Below are positions 56,706 through 64,000 of a stretch of DNA of 64,000 nt, in pieces (position 1 is the stretch's first letter; each line of letters begins with the position of its first letter). The translations under genes were made by a program, and so were the position numbers. The notes under the pieces were generated by a model that worked only from the letters and a program-made list of their open reading frames with translations, did no database searches and had not been told where the DNA came from. Origin of the DNA: Sphingobacteriaceae bacterium (GTDB lineage: Bacteria > Bacteroidota > Bacteroidia > B-17B0 > Aurantibacillaceae); assembly GCA_947480015.1 (NCBI GenBank), contig CANKBS010000015.1, forward strand, positions 28,618 through 92,617, given 5' to 3'.

Positions 56706-57641
56706 CTACTTATTGTTTTTACTCTGATTTAACTGATTTAAAGCAATCATGTCCTTCATTGTTTTTTGCATCCCCTCTACACTGCCGTCCAAAAATATCA
56801 CATTTCCTTTACCTTCTTGTGCAAAGTTTTTCACAGCTTCGGTCCACATACTAAACAAAATAAGCGACGAATCAAGATTAGCTTCTTCCATTTCGCGGGC
56901 AGCACCGGCCATACCTTTAGCCACTTCTTGACGGAATAAGGCAATACCCTGACCCTTTAACTGGGAAGCATCCTTTTCGGCCTGAGCAGAAATTTTAATA
57001 AAATTACCTTCCGCTTCAGCGGCTTTGGTGCGCGTAATAAGTAAAGCCTGACCTTCGTTTTCGGCAGCCGATTTTAAATTGTTACTGGCCACCACTTTCG
57101 CCATCGAACGCATCACTTCCTCATCAAAAGTAATGTCATTAAGTTGAAGGTCGATAAGATGGTAACCCCAATCTTCTAGGGTTCTGTCGAGTTGATCTTT
57201 AACTGCTTCTACGATATCTCTTCTTAAAATTAAAACTTCCGATTGTTTTTTAGTCGCCACAAAAGCCCGTACCGAACCTTCTACCGAACGAACCAAAGCT
57301 TGCATAAAATTTCGTTCGTCAATAAATTTAAATGCAACATTTTTAATGGTTTCTTCATCGCTATTAATTACCGAATAAAGCAACATGGCCGTGAAGTTAA
57401 CATTCGCCTGATCAACAGTAACGGCTTGAAAGCCAAGTTCGGAACTACGATTTTGAACAGATATTTTTTTAAATACTTTTTCAATAAAAGGTATTTTAAA
57501 ATTTAAACCCGGACGGAGAATGCGCTTGAATTTTCCGAATATGGTTGTAATGGCAATCGTGCCCTGTTGAACTGTTACAAATGAAAGCACAACAGCTAGT
57601 ATTATAAATACTAAAAAAATTAATGTTCCCATTGGCATCAT
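56706..57641 (-). CDS. SPFH/Band 7 (stomatin-like) membrane protein
   Basis: 311 residues. One N-terminal membrane helix (LIFLVFIILAVVLSFVTV) then an SPFH domain (FGKFKRILRPGLNFKIPFIE, NRSSELGFQAVTVDQANVNF, DLQLNDITFDEEVMRSMAKV) and an Ala/Glu-rich helix typical of stomatin oligomers (AAENEGQALLITRTKAAEAE). Such proteins assemble rings that organise membrane domains or regulate proteases and channels. The partner is unknown; no NfeD gene is next to it. Confidence 0.9.
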   Translation of the reverse strand: MMPMGTLIFLVFIILAVVLSFVTVQQGTIAITTIFGKFKRILRPGLNFKIPFIEKVFKKISVQNRSSELGFQAVTVDQANVNFTAMLLYSVINSDEETIKNVAFKFIDERNFMQALVRSVEGSVRAFVATKKQSEVLILRRDIVEAVKDQLDRTLEDWGYHLIDLQLNDITFDEEVMRSMAKVVASNNLKSAAENEGQALLITRTKAAEAEGNFIKISAQAEKDASQLKGQGIALFRQEVAKGMAGAAREMEEANLDSSLILFSMWTEAVKNFAQEGKGNVIFLDGSVEGMQKTMKDMIALNQLNQSKNNK

Positions 57642-57701
57642 AAGATATTATATTTGTATAAAGATAGGCAATTTAATCCTTTTTTTTCAATTGATTTATT
57701 A

Positions 57702-58772
57702 GTGGTATTAAGCTCTTATAAGTGGTTAGGTATAGTCTTTATCTGGTTTTTAAGCCAGTCTGCTTTAGCACAGGAAGTTGTGCATGATACCATTTACCCA
57801 CATCAGGTTTTACTGAATAAAGCAGTAAAATTAATTGATTCGGCAAAATATAAAGAAGCTATTCCGATTCTTAAAAAAGCACTTAAATTAAAACCGGATT
57901 ATTGGGAGGCTTTGAATAAGATGGCCTTTGCCAAAATTAAACTTTGCGATTATAAAGAAGCCACCAAAGAACTTGAAAAATCAGAAAAAATAATTCCGCT
58001 TAATTACGAAACAGTTAAATTAAAAGGTATTAACTCCTATCTCTCGGGCAATTTTCGTGAGGCAAAAGTGATGCTCGATACGGCGATGTATATTTATTTG
58101 GAAGAAAAACTAGATGACCCTGAGATATTCTATTACCGAGCACTACTCATGTTTAAAGGCAAAAGTTTTAAATCGGCTCTCGAAACCTGTGAGGCCGGAG
58201 TTGATTTGAAGCCAAATTATGTAGAGCTCATTTCGCTAAAAGGTGAGATTCGGTTTTTTCAAAAGGATTATAATTATGCCATAAAAGAATTAACCGAGGC
58301 TATAAAATACATGCCTGTGCTTAGTCCCGATTATAACGTTTATAAATTAAGAGCCAAAAGTAGATTTGAAGTTGGTGATTATAAAGGTGCTGTCGCCGAT
58401 TGGAACGTTTATATTGAAGCCGTCCCAAAAGAAGAAGAATCGCTGGTTTCAAGAGCAGCCGCCAAAATCAACATGAATGATAACTCAGGGGCAGTGGGCG
58501 ATTTGGATGAAGCCATAAAACTTAACGGAAATAATCCGGTTAGTTACTGCTACCGTGGTGTTGCCAAAGGCGGCAATAAACAATACGTAGAAGCCTTAAA
58601 GGATATTGATCACGCCATTAAATTAAAGTTCGATTACGCCACAGCATATGTTAATAGAGCTGCAATAAAAATGGCGAGTAAAGATAAGCGTGGTGCCTGC
58701 GCCGACCTTGAAAAAGCAGATGGTTTGGGTAGCGAAATGGCCATGAAAATGTATGAAAAATACTGTAAGTAG
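57702..58772 (+). CDS. Exported TPR-repeat protein
   Basis: No ATG is available. GTG at 57702 gives the signal segment VLSSYKWLGIVFIWFLSQSA (cut near LAQ); TTG at 57654 is the alternative. About eight TPR motifs follow (KEAIPILKKALKLKPDYWEA, YKEATKELEKSEKIIPLNYE, YNYAIKELTEAIKYM, SGAVGDLDEAIKLNGNNPVS, KQYVEALKDIDHAIKLKFDY). TPRs are protein-binding helices. The partner is not evident. It is divergent from the SPFH gene. Confidence 0.82.
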   Translation: MVLSSYKWLGIVFIWFLSQSALAQEVVHDTIYPHQVLLNKAVKLIDSAKYKEAIPILKKALKLKPDYWEALNKMAFAKIKLCDYKEATKELEKSEKIIPLNYETVKLKGINSYLSGNFREAKVMLDTAMYIYLEEKLDDPEIFYYRALLMFKGKSFKSALETCEAGVDLKPNYVELISLKGEIRFFQKDYNYAIKELTEAIKYMPVLSPDYNVYKLRAKSRFEVGDYKGAVADWNVYIEAVPKEEESLVSRAAAKINMNDNSGAVGDLDEAIKLNGNNPVSYCYRGVAKGGNKQYVEALKDIDHAIKLKFDYATAYVNRAAIKMASKDKRGACADLEKADGLGSEMAMKMYEKYCK

Positions 58773-58791
58773 TGGAAATAAAAAATGAAAC

Positions 58792-59178
58792 TTAGTTCAT
58801 TTTACTTGGTACAACCAAATCAAACTGTGGAATCTCTACATTAAATTCCTTTCCATCAATTAACTTCACAAGGGAATAATATCCTTTCATAAAACCCATA
58901 TCACTGGTTAAATTACAGCCCGAATTGTATTCGAATTTTTGTCCTGGTTCAATTTCGGGGGTCTCGCCTACTACACCTTCTCCTTCAACCACACGCTTGT
59001 CACCAATGCTATCAAAAATATCCCAATGGCGGCGTAATAATTGAACCGTGGTGTCACTCTTGTTTTCGATGCTAATAAAATACACGAAAAAATACTGATT
59101 CTCATTTGGCAAACTATGTTGAGGCCAATATTTGGCGGTAACCGAAATCTCAATATTATGTGTCCTTATTTTTACCAT
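58792..59178 (-). CDS. apaG: ApaG family protein
   Basis: 128 residues of the ApaG fold (DUF525): TAKYWPQHSLPNENQYFFVY, ISIENKSDTTVQLLRRHWDI, GEGVVGETPEIEPGQKFEYN, and GFMKGYYSLVKL. The fold is a fibronectin-III-like beta sandwich. Its role is linked to Co2+/Mg2+ tolerance and Ap4A in enteric bacteria, but the mechanism is unclear. Single gene. Confidence 0.92.
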   Translation of the reverse strand: MVKIRTHNIEISVTAKYWPQHSLPNENQYFFVYFISIENKSDTTVQLLRRHWDIFDSIGDKRVVEGEGVVGETPEIEPGQKFEYNSGCNLTSDMGFMKGYYSLVKLIDGKEFNVEIPQFDLVVPSKMN

Positions 59179-59299
59179 GAATATTCGGCTAAATTAATGG
59201 GTTTCTAAATATAAATGTATTTCTAAACCTAATTTAACACTTGTAAGATAGCAGCGTAAGCCTAATGGTGTTAACGAAAATAAAAAATGTTTATAGGCA

Positions 59300-60439
59300 C
59301 TAACCAATAATGGCTTCTTTTATCATGAGCTGATTGTAAATTTTCTCATACTGGGGAAGTATTTTTTCGATATCAAATTTCTTCGCTTGCGTAAAGGCAT
59401 TTTCTCTGAATTGATCGAGTAACTTAGCATTGCTTACTAATTTTATGGCATTGGCCGCCATATCATCAACATCACCCACATTGCTTAAAAAACCGGTTTT
59501 ACCTTGAATATTTACTTCGGGCAAACCACCGCTATTGGTACTAATTACGGGTACTTTCATGGCCATGGCCTCCAATGCCGACAAACCAAAACTCTCTGTT
59601 TCTGATGGTAAAATAAACAGGTCGGCCATACTCAAAATCTCTTTTGGATCGGCAATCTTTCCTAAGTTAATAACATCATGGTTAATGCCTAAATGCCTAG
59701 ATAATTGTTCCATGGCTGCTTTTTCAGGACCATCGCCCACCAAAATAAGTTTAGAAGGGACTTCTTTTCTTACCTGATCAAAAACATGCATCACATCTTC
59801 TACTCTTTTTACCTTTCTAAAATTACTGATGTGAACCAGAATTTTTTCTCCTTTGGGTGCATATTTTCTTTTACCGCAATGCTCACGGGCGTTTTCGTAA
59901 TCTTTAATATTAATAAAATTGGGAATAACAGATATCTTATTATCTATTTTAAAGGTATTTAAGGTTTCCTTTTTTAAACTTTCTGAAACAGAAGTAATGG
60001 CATTGCTGTGATTTAATGAAAAACGGATCACCGGTTCAAAGGCCGGGTCGCGCCCAACTAAAGTAATATCGGTACCATGTAAAGTGGTAACGTAAGGCAA
60101 GTTAATTTTTTTTGATTTTAAAATTTGTTGTGCTGTATAGGCTACCGAAGCATGAGGAATAGCATAATGAACGTGTAGTACATCCAACTGCTCGTACATC
60201 GCAACATCCACTATTTTGCTGGCAAGCACACTTTCATAGGGCTGGTATTCGAACAAAGGATAATCGTTCACGTTAAATTCGTGGTAGAATAAATTCTCGC
60301 TAAACTGATTTAACCGAAAAGGTTGACTGTAGGACATAAAATGCACTTTGTGTCCTTTATTAGCAAGAGCAATCCCTAATTCAGTTGCTACAACTCCGCT
60401 TCCGCCATAAGTGGGAAAGCAAACCATTCCAATGTTCAT
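59300..60439 (-). CDS. bshA: N-acetyl-alpha-D-glucosaminyl L-malate synthase (bacillithiol synthesis)
   Basis: ATG 60439 (MNIGMVCFPTYGGSGVVATE) is the standard family start; the longer frame adds hydrophobic residues without match. The 379 residues form a GT4 glycosyltransferase: GGSGVVATELGIALANKGHK, HVHYAIPHA, LHGTDITLVG, ISNFRKVKRVEDV, LVGDGPEK, and LPSETESFGLSALEAMAMKV with the catalytic E-x7-E. It joins GlcNAc from UDP-GlcNAc to L-malate, the first step of bacillithiol. The remaining steps (bshB, bshC) are not in this window. Confidence 0.94.
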   Translation of the reverse strand: MNIGMVCFPTYGGSGVVATELGIALANKGHKVHFMSYSQPFRLNQFSENLFYHEFNVNDYPLFEYQPYESVLASKIVDVAMYEQLDVLHVHYAIPHASVAYTAQQILKSKKINLPYVTTLHGTDITLVGRDPAFEPVIRFSLNHSNAITSVSESLKKETLNTFKIDNKISVIPNFINIKDYENAREHCGKRKYAPKGEKILVHISNFRKVKRVEDVMHVFDQVRKEVPSKLILVGDGPEKAAMEQLSRHLGINHDVINLGKIADPKEILSMADLFILPSETESFGLSALEAMAMKVPVISTNSGGLPEVNIQGKTGFLSNVGDVDDMAANAIKLVSNAKLLDQFRENAFTQAKKFDIEKILPQYEKIYNQLMIKEAIIG

Positions 60440-60576
60440 AGACCTTAAAATTACAAATAAAAAAATCAGGAACAATGTTAAGTGATTTTAATTAACTGTT
60501 AGTTAGCGGGCCTTCAAATGGTTGAGTGGTACTTTTATTTTAGATTTAATCTAATCTATGCTTACCTTTGCAGCCG

Positions 60577-61230
60577 GTGAATTACAAATTACATAGTTTA
60601 AGCGCGAGCGACGATATTTTATTAAAAAAAGGGGAATTACTTCCACTCATGGAAGAATTTTATACCATTCAGGGTGAGGGTTTTAACACAGGAAAAGCGG
60701 CTTATTTTATACGCATAGGCGGTTGTGATGTGGGTTGCCATTGGTGTGATGTAAAGGAAAGTTGGGATGCCAACGTTCACCCCTTGACGCCGGTAGAAAC
60801 AATCATCGAAAACGTATTGGCCTGGAAAGCCAGCAGCGTGGTAGTTACCGGAGGTGAGCCGCTCATTTATAACCTTGCTTATTTGACACAATTACTCAAA
60901 GAAAAAAACATTGAAACCTTTATCGAAACTTCCGGTTCCTATGCTTTAAGTGGCAATTGGGATTGGATTTGTCTTTCTCCTAAAAAAACGCTGAATCCAA
61001 TACCGGATATTTACAAAAAAGCCAATGAGTTAAAAGTGATTATTTTTAATAATCATGATTTTAAATGGGCTGAAGAACAGGCTAAATTGGTTGGTAACGA
61101 CTGTTATTTGTATTTGCAACCTGAATGGAGCAAGCATAAGGAATTACTCCCTCAAATTATTGACTTTGTAAAAGAAAATCCAAAATGGATGATCAGTTTA
61201 CAAACACATAAATACATGAATATTCCTTAA
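60577..61230 (+). CDS. queE: 7-carboxy-7-deazaguanine synthase (radical SAM)
   Basis: No ATG lies in frame; GTG at 60577 (MNYKLHSLSASDD) is preferred over TTG at 60568. Residues 25-60 hold the QueE core: MEEFYTIQGEGFNTGKAAYF, then IRIGGCDVGCHWCDVKESWD with the CxxxCxxC iron-sulfur ligands, and VVTGGEPLI. It converts 6-carboxytetrahydropterin to 7-carboxy-7-deazaguanine in queuosine synthesis. QueC, QueD and QueF are not adjacent. The stop abuts the convergent response regulator stop with no base between. Confidence 0.95.
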   Translation: MNYKLHSLSASDDILLKKGELLPLMEEFYTIQGEGFNTGKAAYFIRIGGCDVGCHWCDVKESWDANVHPLTPVETIIENVLAWKASSVVVTGGEPLIYNLAYLTQLLKEKNIETFIETSGSYALSGNWDWICLSPKKTLNPIPDIYKKANELKVIIFNNHDFKWAEEQAKLVGNDCYLYLQPEWSKHKELLPQIIDFVKENPKWMISLQTHKYMNIP

Positions 61231-61866
61231 CTACTTGATAAAGCCCTTATCAAGGGCAAATTTAACCAAACCTAAAACACTGCGGGAACCGGTTTTTCGG
61301 AAAATGTTTTTGCGATGGGTTTCAACCGTTCGTTCACTTATAAATAATGCTTTTGCCATTTCTGCGTTGGTCATTTCTTTAGCAATACATTCAATAATGT
61401 CAATTTCGCGTTCGGTTAAATTAATTTTATTAAGTTCCTCACTGTTAACCGGATTGGTATCTATAACAAAAGTCACGTCATCGCTAAAAAATTCTTTACC
61501 CGTCACCACACTTTTAATGGCCCTAATCAATTCATCACGACCTGTGTTTTTTAAAACATAACCGCTCACCCCTGCTTGCAGCATATCTTTAATATAACTG
61601 CGTTCGCCATACATACTTAGGGCTATGAATAAGGTTTCGGGCACCCGTGGTTTTAATTTCCTAACTAAATCAATACCACTTAATTCCGGCATGTTGATAT
61701 CCGTTAGTACCACATCTGGTTTTAACAATTGAATTTGTTCAATAGCCAATAAGGGCAAGGTACATTCGCCTATCACCCTAAACTCCGGCTCAGTAGTTAT
61801 GATGGCTTTTAAGCCATCAATCAACATTTGATGGTTATCAACCAGATATAAGCTTATGTGTTTCAT
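61231..61866 (-). CDS. LuxR/NarL-type response regulator
   Basis: 211 residues: receiver domain (~1-120) with the phosphorylation Asp in DVVLTDINMPELSGIDLV, the Thr/Ser position IALSMY and Lys in YVLKNTG. The C-terminal HTH (LTEREIDIIECIAKEMTNAE and ERTVETHRKNIFRKTGSRS) binds DNA. No histidine kinase lies next to it, so its partner is elsewhere. It follows the amidase gene by 10 bases on the same strand and is probably in one transcript. Confidence 0.95.
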   Translation of the reverse strand: MKHISLYLVDNHQMLIDGLKAIITTEPEFRVIGECTLPLLAIEQIQLLKPDVVLTDINMPELSGIDLVRKLKPRVPETLFIALSMYGERSYIKDMLQAGVSGYVLKNTGRDELIRAIKSVVTGKEFFSDDVTFVIDTNPVNSEELNKINLTEREIDIIECIAKEMTNAEMAKALFISERTVETHRKNIFRKTGSRSVLGLVKFALDKGFIK

Positions 61867-61876
61867 TTGTCCTAAT

Positions 61877-63184
61877 TTAATAATGTTTTAAAAAATCAAA
61901 CAGTGCTTCATAATAACTTCTAGCAACCTGCATTAAACGGGTATTGGTTTTTAAACCATAAAGGTCCAAATCACTTTTCATCAATTCCAGTGCTTCCTTT
62001 TCATTATCCTGGTATAAACTTTCTCCATAAACGAGTGGTGAAGCTATACGGCGGCAGAGGGCCAGGTTACGGCAAAATACGCCCGAACTGTGTGTACTCA
62101 AACACGAATTTAGAAGGTAGTCGGCATCACTCTGCTTTGCAGCCGGAATACTTAATTTTTTATGAAAATTAGCTACTGTTTGTTTGGCTATTTTTTCCGA
62201 TTGGTTTACATGTTGGGTAAAAAGTAGCCGTAAAAAATTTAATTTGCTTTCAGGGTTATTAAGGTTATCGGCAGTAAAGGCCCCGCCAATAAAGGCCATG
62301 GTAAAGTTTTTGGTGGTAAATTTTTTCCAGGGATCATTTTTTTCATCCACGTTAAAGTGTATAATGGCACTCGCGTGTGGATTAAACTTATTCATTTTTG
62401 CTGAGCGGTTGGCCAGATCGTAATCCCTGAAAAACTCCCAAAACAGAATATAATCTGAACAATTTTGCAATTTATTGTATTTTTCTTTGCTAATAAGGTC
62501 TATACGAAGCAAACTATCCAAACTGCGTATTTTGTAATTTTTTATCCAATCTTGATAAGTACAATTAAAAGAGGTGAAGTTGGCCTGATCTCGGGTGAGC
62601 ATTACGTTTGCACCCTTCTCCTCCAACATGCTTTGCAGCATTTTGGCCGTGTGAAAAGTAAGCAAACTTTCAAAAAGTTTAATGCTGTCATTTGGATTGG
62701 TTAAACTGTCTTTTACAAAATAGAGATATTTCTGCTCAATTTGTGCATCCGCCAAGTTCGTGCCAAAGTGACCGGGGTCGATGGCCACGCGATAGCCCTG
62801 CAATGGTAGTTGATGAAGATTTCGGCTCACTGTTTTTCGGTCGTCGATGAATATAAAAATACTATCGCGTTGACGTTTTGAGAATTTTTTTAAACCTTTA
62901 TTTTTAAGGAGGGCTTCTTGTTTTTTAAAATTAGTATGCTCGAAAAAACTTGCCATTAATTTTAACTCTTCAGCATAAATGGCTAGTTCTTTGTTTCCAT
63001 TAGCATCCAAAAAATAAATAACGTCTTTTTCGAAAATCACCACCTTATTCAGCGAATTCTTGAAATTTAAATAAGAATCAAAGCGATGCTTGCATTGCTT
63101 CATATTTTGCGCAAATGCAAAAGGGACTAAAAAATAAAAAACAATAACAAACTTTTTCACACAGTTAAATATAAATGAAAGCAT
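61877..63184 (-). CDS. Divergent N-acetylmuramoyl-L-alanine amidase-like exported protein
   Basis: The Amidase_3 motifs are present but spread out: GYRVAIDPGHFGTNLADAQI (zinc His), a Glu in FESLLTFHTAKMLQSMLEEK, LTRDQANF, and SAIIHFNVDEKND (second zinc His). The zinc pocket is therefore complete, but a ~90-residue insert (DQANFTSFNCTYQDW...) separates the parts. The start is ambiguous: ATG 63184 or GTG 63160 (MKKFVIVFYFLVPFAFAQ), the latter making the cleaner signal peptide. The likely role is wall cleavage in the periplasm; confidence in the exact activity is moderate. Confidence 0.8.
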   Translation of the reverse strand: MLSFIFNCVKKFVIVFYFLVPFAFAQNMKQCKHRFDSYLNFKNSLNKVVIFEKDVIYFLDANGNKELAIYAEELKLMASFFEHTNFKKQEALLKNKGLKKFSKRQRDSIFIFIDDRKTVSRNLHQLPLQGYRVAIDPGHFGTNLADAQIEQKYLYFVKDSLTNPNDSIKLFESLLTFHTAKMLQSMLEEKGANVMLTRDQANFTSFNCTYQDWIKNYKIRSLDSLLRIDLISKEKYNKLQNCSDYILFWEFFRDYDLANRSAKMNKFNPHASAIIHFNVDEKNDPWKKFTTKNFTMAFIGGAFTADNLNNPESKLNFLRLLFTQHVNQSEKIAKQTVANFHKKLSIPAAKQSDADYLLNSCLSTHSSGVFCRNLALCRRIASPLVYGESLYQDNEKEALELMKSDLDLYGLKTNTRLMQVARSYYEALFDFLKHY

Positions 63185-63225
63185 GCGATTATTTTTGTAT
63201 TTTCATTGGGGTTATCAAACCGGTT

Positions 63226-63642
63226 ATGTTAACAGAAGAGCAAATACTGATTATTACAAAAAAGGAAATTCAATTCCATACCTCTCGATCGGGAGGAAAG
63301 GGTGGACAAAACGTAAACAAGGTGGAGACCAAGGTTGAACTGGAGTTCGACCTCTTTGCTTCTAACGCCCTTACAGAGAGACAAAAAGAAACCATTGCAA
63401 AAAAACAACCCGAACTCATTAATGGATCACTTATTAAGATGGTTGCTAATGTGCACCGGAGTCAACTTGAAAATAAAGAAGAGGCAAAAAGCAAACTATT
63501 TGCATTATTGGATAAACTCCTTAAGCCTGTAAAAAAAAGAGTACCAACAAAACCCGGCAAAAAGGCCAAAGAAAAAAAGCTGGTGAACAAAAAATTTAAG
63601 AGTGATAAAAAGGTACTGCGAAAAAAAATTCAAAGTTATTAA
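63226..63642 (+). CDS. arfB: Peptidyl-tRNA hydrolase ArfB (ribosome rescue)
   Basis: ATG 63226 (MLTEEQILIITKKEIQFHTS) was chosen because it matches the family start; an earlier ATG at 63175 adds 17 residues and would overlap the amidase. The catalytic GGQ sits in SRSGGKGGQNVNKVETKVEL, and the lysine-rich C-terminal tail (KKRVPTKPGKKAKEKKLVNK onward) is the part that enters the empty mRNA channel. ArfB frees peptides from stalled ribosomes without a stop codon. 138 residues, full length. Confidence 0.94.
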   Translation: MLTEEQILIITKKEIQFHTSRSGGKGGQNVNKVETKVELEFDLFASNALTERQKETIAKKQPELINGSLIKMVANVHRSQLENKEEAKSKLFALLDKLLKPVKKRVPTKPGKKAKEKKLVNKKFKSDKKVLRKKIQSY

Positions 63643-63665
63643 CCTTAATTAAGCCTATTAAAGCA

Positions 63666-63857
63666 CTGCGAAAATATACCATCATTATACTTCTGGTAAT
63701 ACTTTTGTGTATACCATTAATCTATTATTTTCCACGCATCCTCCTACATATTCATCACCCGGCACATATAATCGAATTCTTATATAACGCCTCGGGAATT
63801 GCTTCTTTCAGTTTAAATTTTTTACTAATTAATCTGGCCGTTTTTGCATCAGTGTAG
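63666..63857 (+). pseudogene. 5' remnant of a small membrane-protein gene (MsrQ/ferric-reductase-like?)
   Basis: From CTG 63666 the plus strand reads RKYTIIILLVILLCIPLIYY, then HHPAHIIEFLYNASGIASFS and NLAVFASV before TAG. Two membrane segments separated by a His-rich loop, with the EFLYNASG and LINLAVF patterns, remind of the start of YedZ/MsrQ heme-binding membrane subunits (family recalled, not searched). No ATG, GTG or TTG is in front of the first helix; CTG or ATT must start it. The frame breaks where an IS3-type element begins, so it is probably an interrupted gene. Confidence 0.5.
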
Positions 63858-63872
63858 CGTTTCAAACCAAAG

Positions 63873-64000
63873 TGTACTGATTTAATATAAAAACAAAGAG
63901 ACATTTTCTTAAGTTTAACCAATGTAAAACAATAAGAAAATGGAAACGAATCCAAACAAGAAAACAGCTCAGAGTTTAATCAAGGATATTAAACGTAAGA
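63873..64000 (+). mobile_element. Left end of an IS3-family-like insertion sequence (cut by window)
   Basis: TGTACTGA at 63873 resembles the terminal inverted repeat start of the IS150/IS3 family (TGTACTG). The orfA-like reading frame follows at 63940. The exact end could also be near 63853 (TGTAGCG). The right end and target duplication lie outside the window, so this is tentative. Confidence 0.5.
63940..64000 (+). CDS. IS3-type transposase OrfA, N-terminal fragment
   Basis: The only 20 codons visible (METNPNKKTAQSLIKDIKRK) match the beginning of IS3-family OrfA proteins, which continue into a helix-turn-helix beginning FSAEEKIRIVLEG. Runs past the window edge. Confidence 0.65.
   Translation, partial: METNPNKKTAQSLIKDIKRK

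Noticed and set aside
60490..60576. preQ1 riboswitch upstream of queE
   Set aside because: Looked for the C-rich loop and A-rich tail of preQ1-I; nothing convincing was seen.
61234..61254. Inverted repeat CTTGATAA/TTATCAAG near the queE and response regulator stops
   Set aside because: It lies within the end of the regulator coding region and has no T-run, so I do not call it a terminator.
63755..63955. Minus-strand frame of 66 codons at the right edge
   Set aside because: It crosses the likely IS boundary and lies opposite a better plus-strand membrane-protein frame and the OrfA start; treated as a shadow.

Overview
The window comes from an AT-rich member of the Bacteroidota, probably a Flavobacteriales- or Sphingobacteriales-like lineage. 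I cannot place it more precisely without a search. The support is: seven proteins with type IX secretion (T9SS) sorting domains, including one gliding-motility-type C-terminus; the long alanine/lysine-rich tail on ribosomal protein S16; the Bacteroidota gene order bamD, rpoZ-like, coaBC, DUF4835; bshA of bacillithiol synthesis; and -33 TTG / -7 TAnnTTTG promoters without clear Shine-Dalgarno sequences. I saw no tRNA, rRNA or CRISPR array.

Layout. 1-4.6 kb: the 3' part of a Kelch-type T9SS protein, a membrane spermidine-synthase-like protein, a BadF/GlcNAc-kinase-like protein and rpsP. 4.7-9 kb: a tandem universal stress protein, then the bamD / rpoZ-like / coaBC / DUF4835 cluster on the minus strand. 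9-14.8 kb: two T9SS surface proteins and a subtilisin-like protease. 14.8-21.1 kb: a zone with decay. An AlkA-type DNA glycosylase and an FAD-linked oxidoreductase are both broken, and a DUF1493 gene carries a frameshift; between them lie an intact ABC-F ATPase, a carboxypeptidase-regulatory-domain protein and an acyl-CoA carboxylase beta subunit.

21.1-26.6 kb is the most interesting segment. It is a tight seven-gene plus-strand operon: ECF sigma factor, short single-pass membrane protein (candidate anti-sigma), Spy/CpxP-like protein, MbnP-like protein, MbnH/MauG-like di-heme peroxidase, a T9SS-tagged multicopper oxidase, and a thioredoxin-fold protein. It reads as a self-regulated copper-handling system. 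It contains the MbnP/MbnH pair, in which a di-heme enzyme is known in methanotrophs to convert a tryptophan of its partner to kynurenine for copper binding.

26.9-48.7 kb: small lipoproteins, a thioesterase, a second universal stress protein, EttA, a DUF2779 Cas4/RecB-like nuclease, pyrD, an HMG-CoA-lyase-like gene, an LRR protein, an M23/LysM hydrolase, a DUF6702/HupE/M1-peptidase group, a 1307-codon modular surface protein, a PcrA/UvrD helicase and an M43 protease. 48.7-64 kb: an MBL-fold hydrolase, a comEC / Smr / aminotransferase / sugar transferase run, a second M43 protease, an SPFH protein, a TPR protein, apaG, bshA, queE, a LuxR-type response regulator, an amidase and arfB. The window ends in the start of an IS3-type transposase that appears to have interrupted a small membrane-protein gene.

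Two genes with convincing secretion signals (bamD and the M23 hydrolase), and possibly the membrane-protein remnant at the right end, have no ATG, GTG or TTG in the right place and seem to start at CTG.
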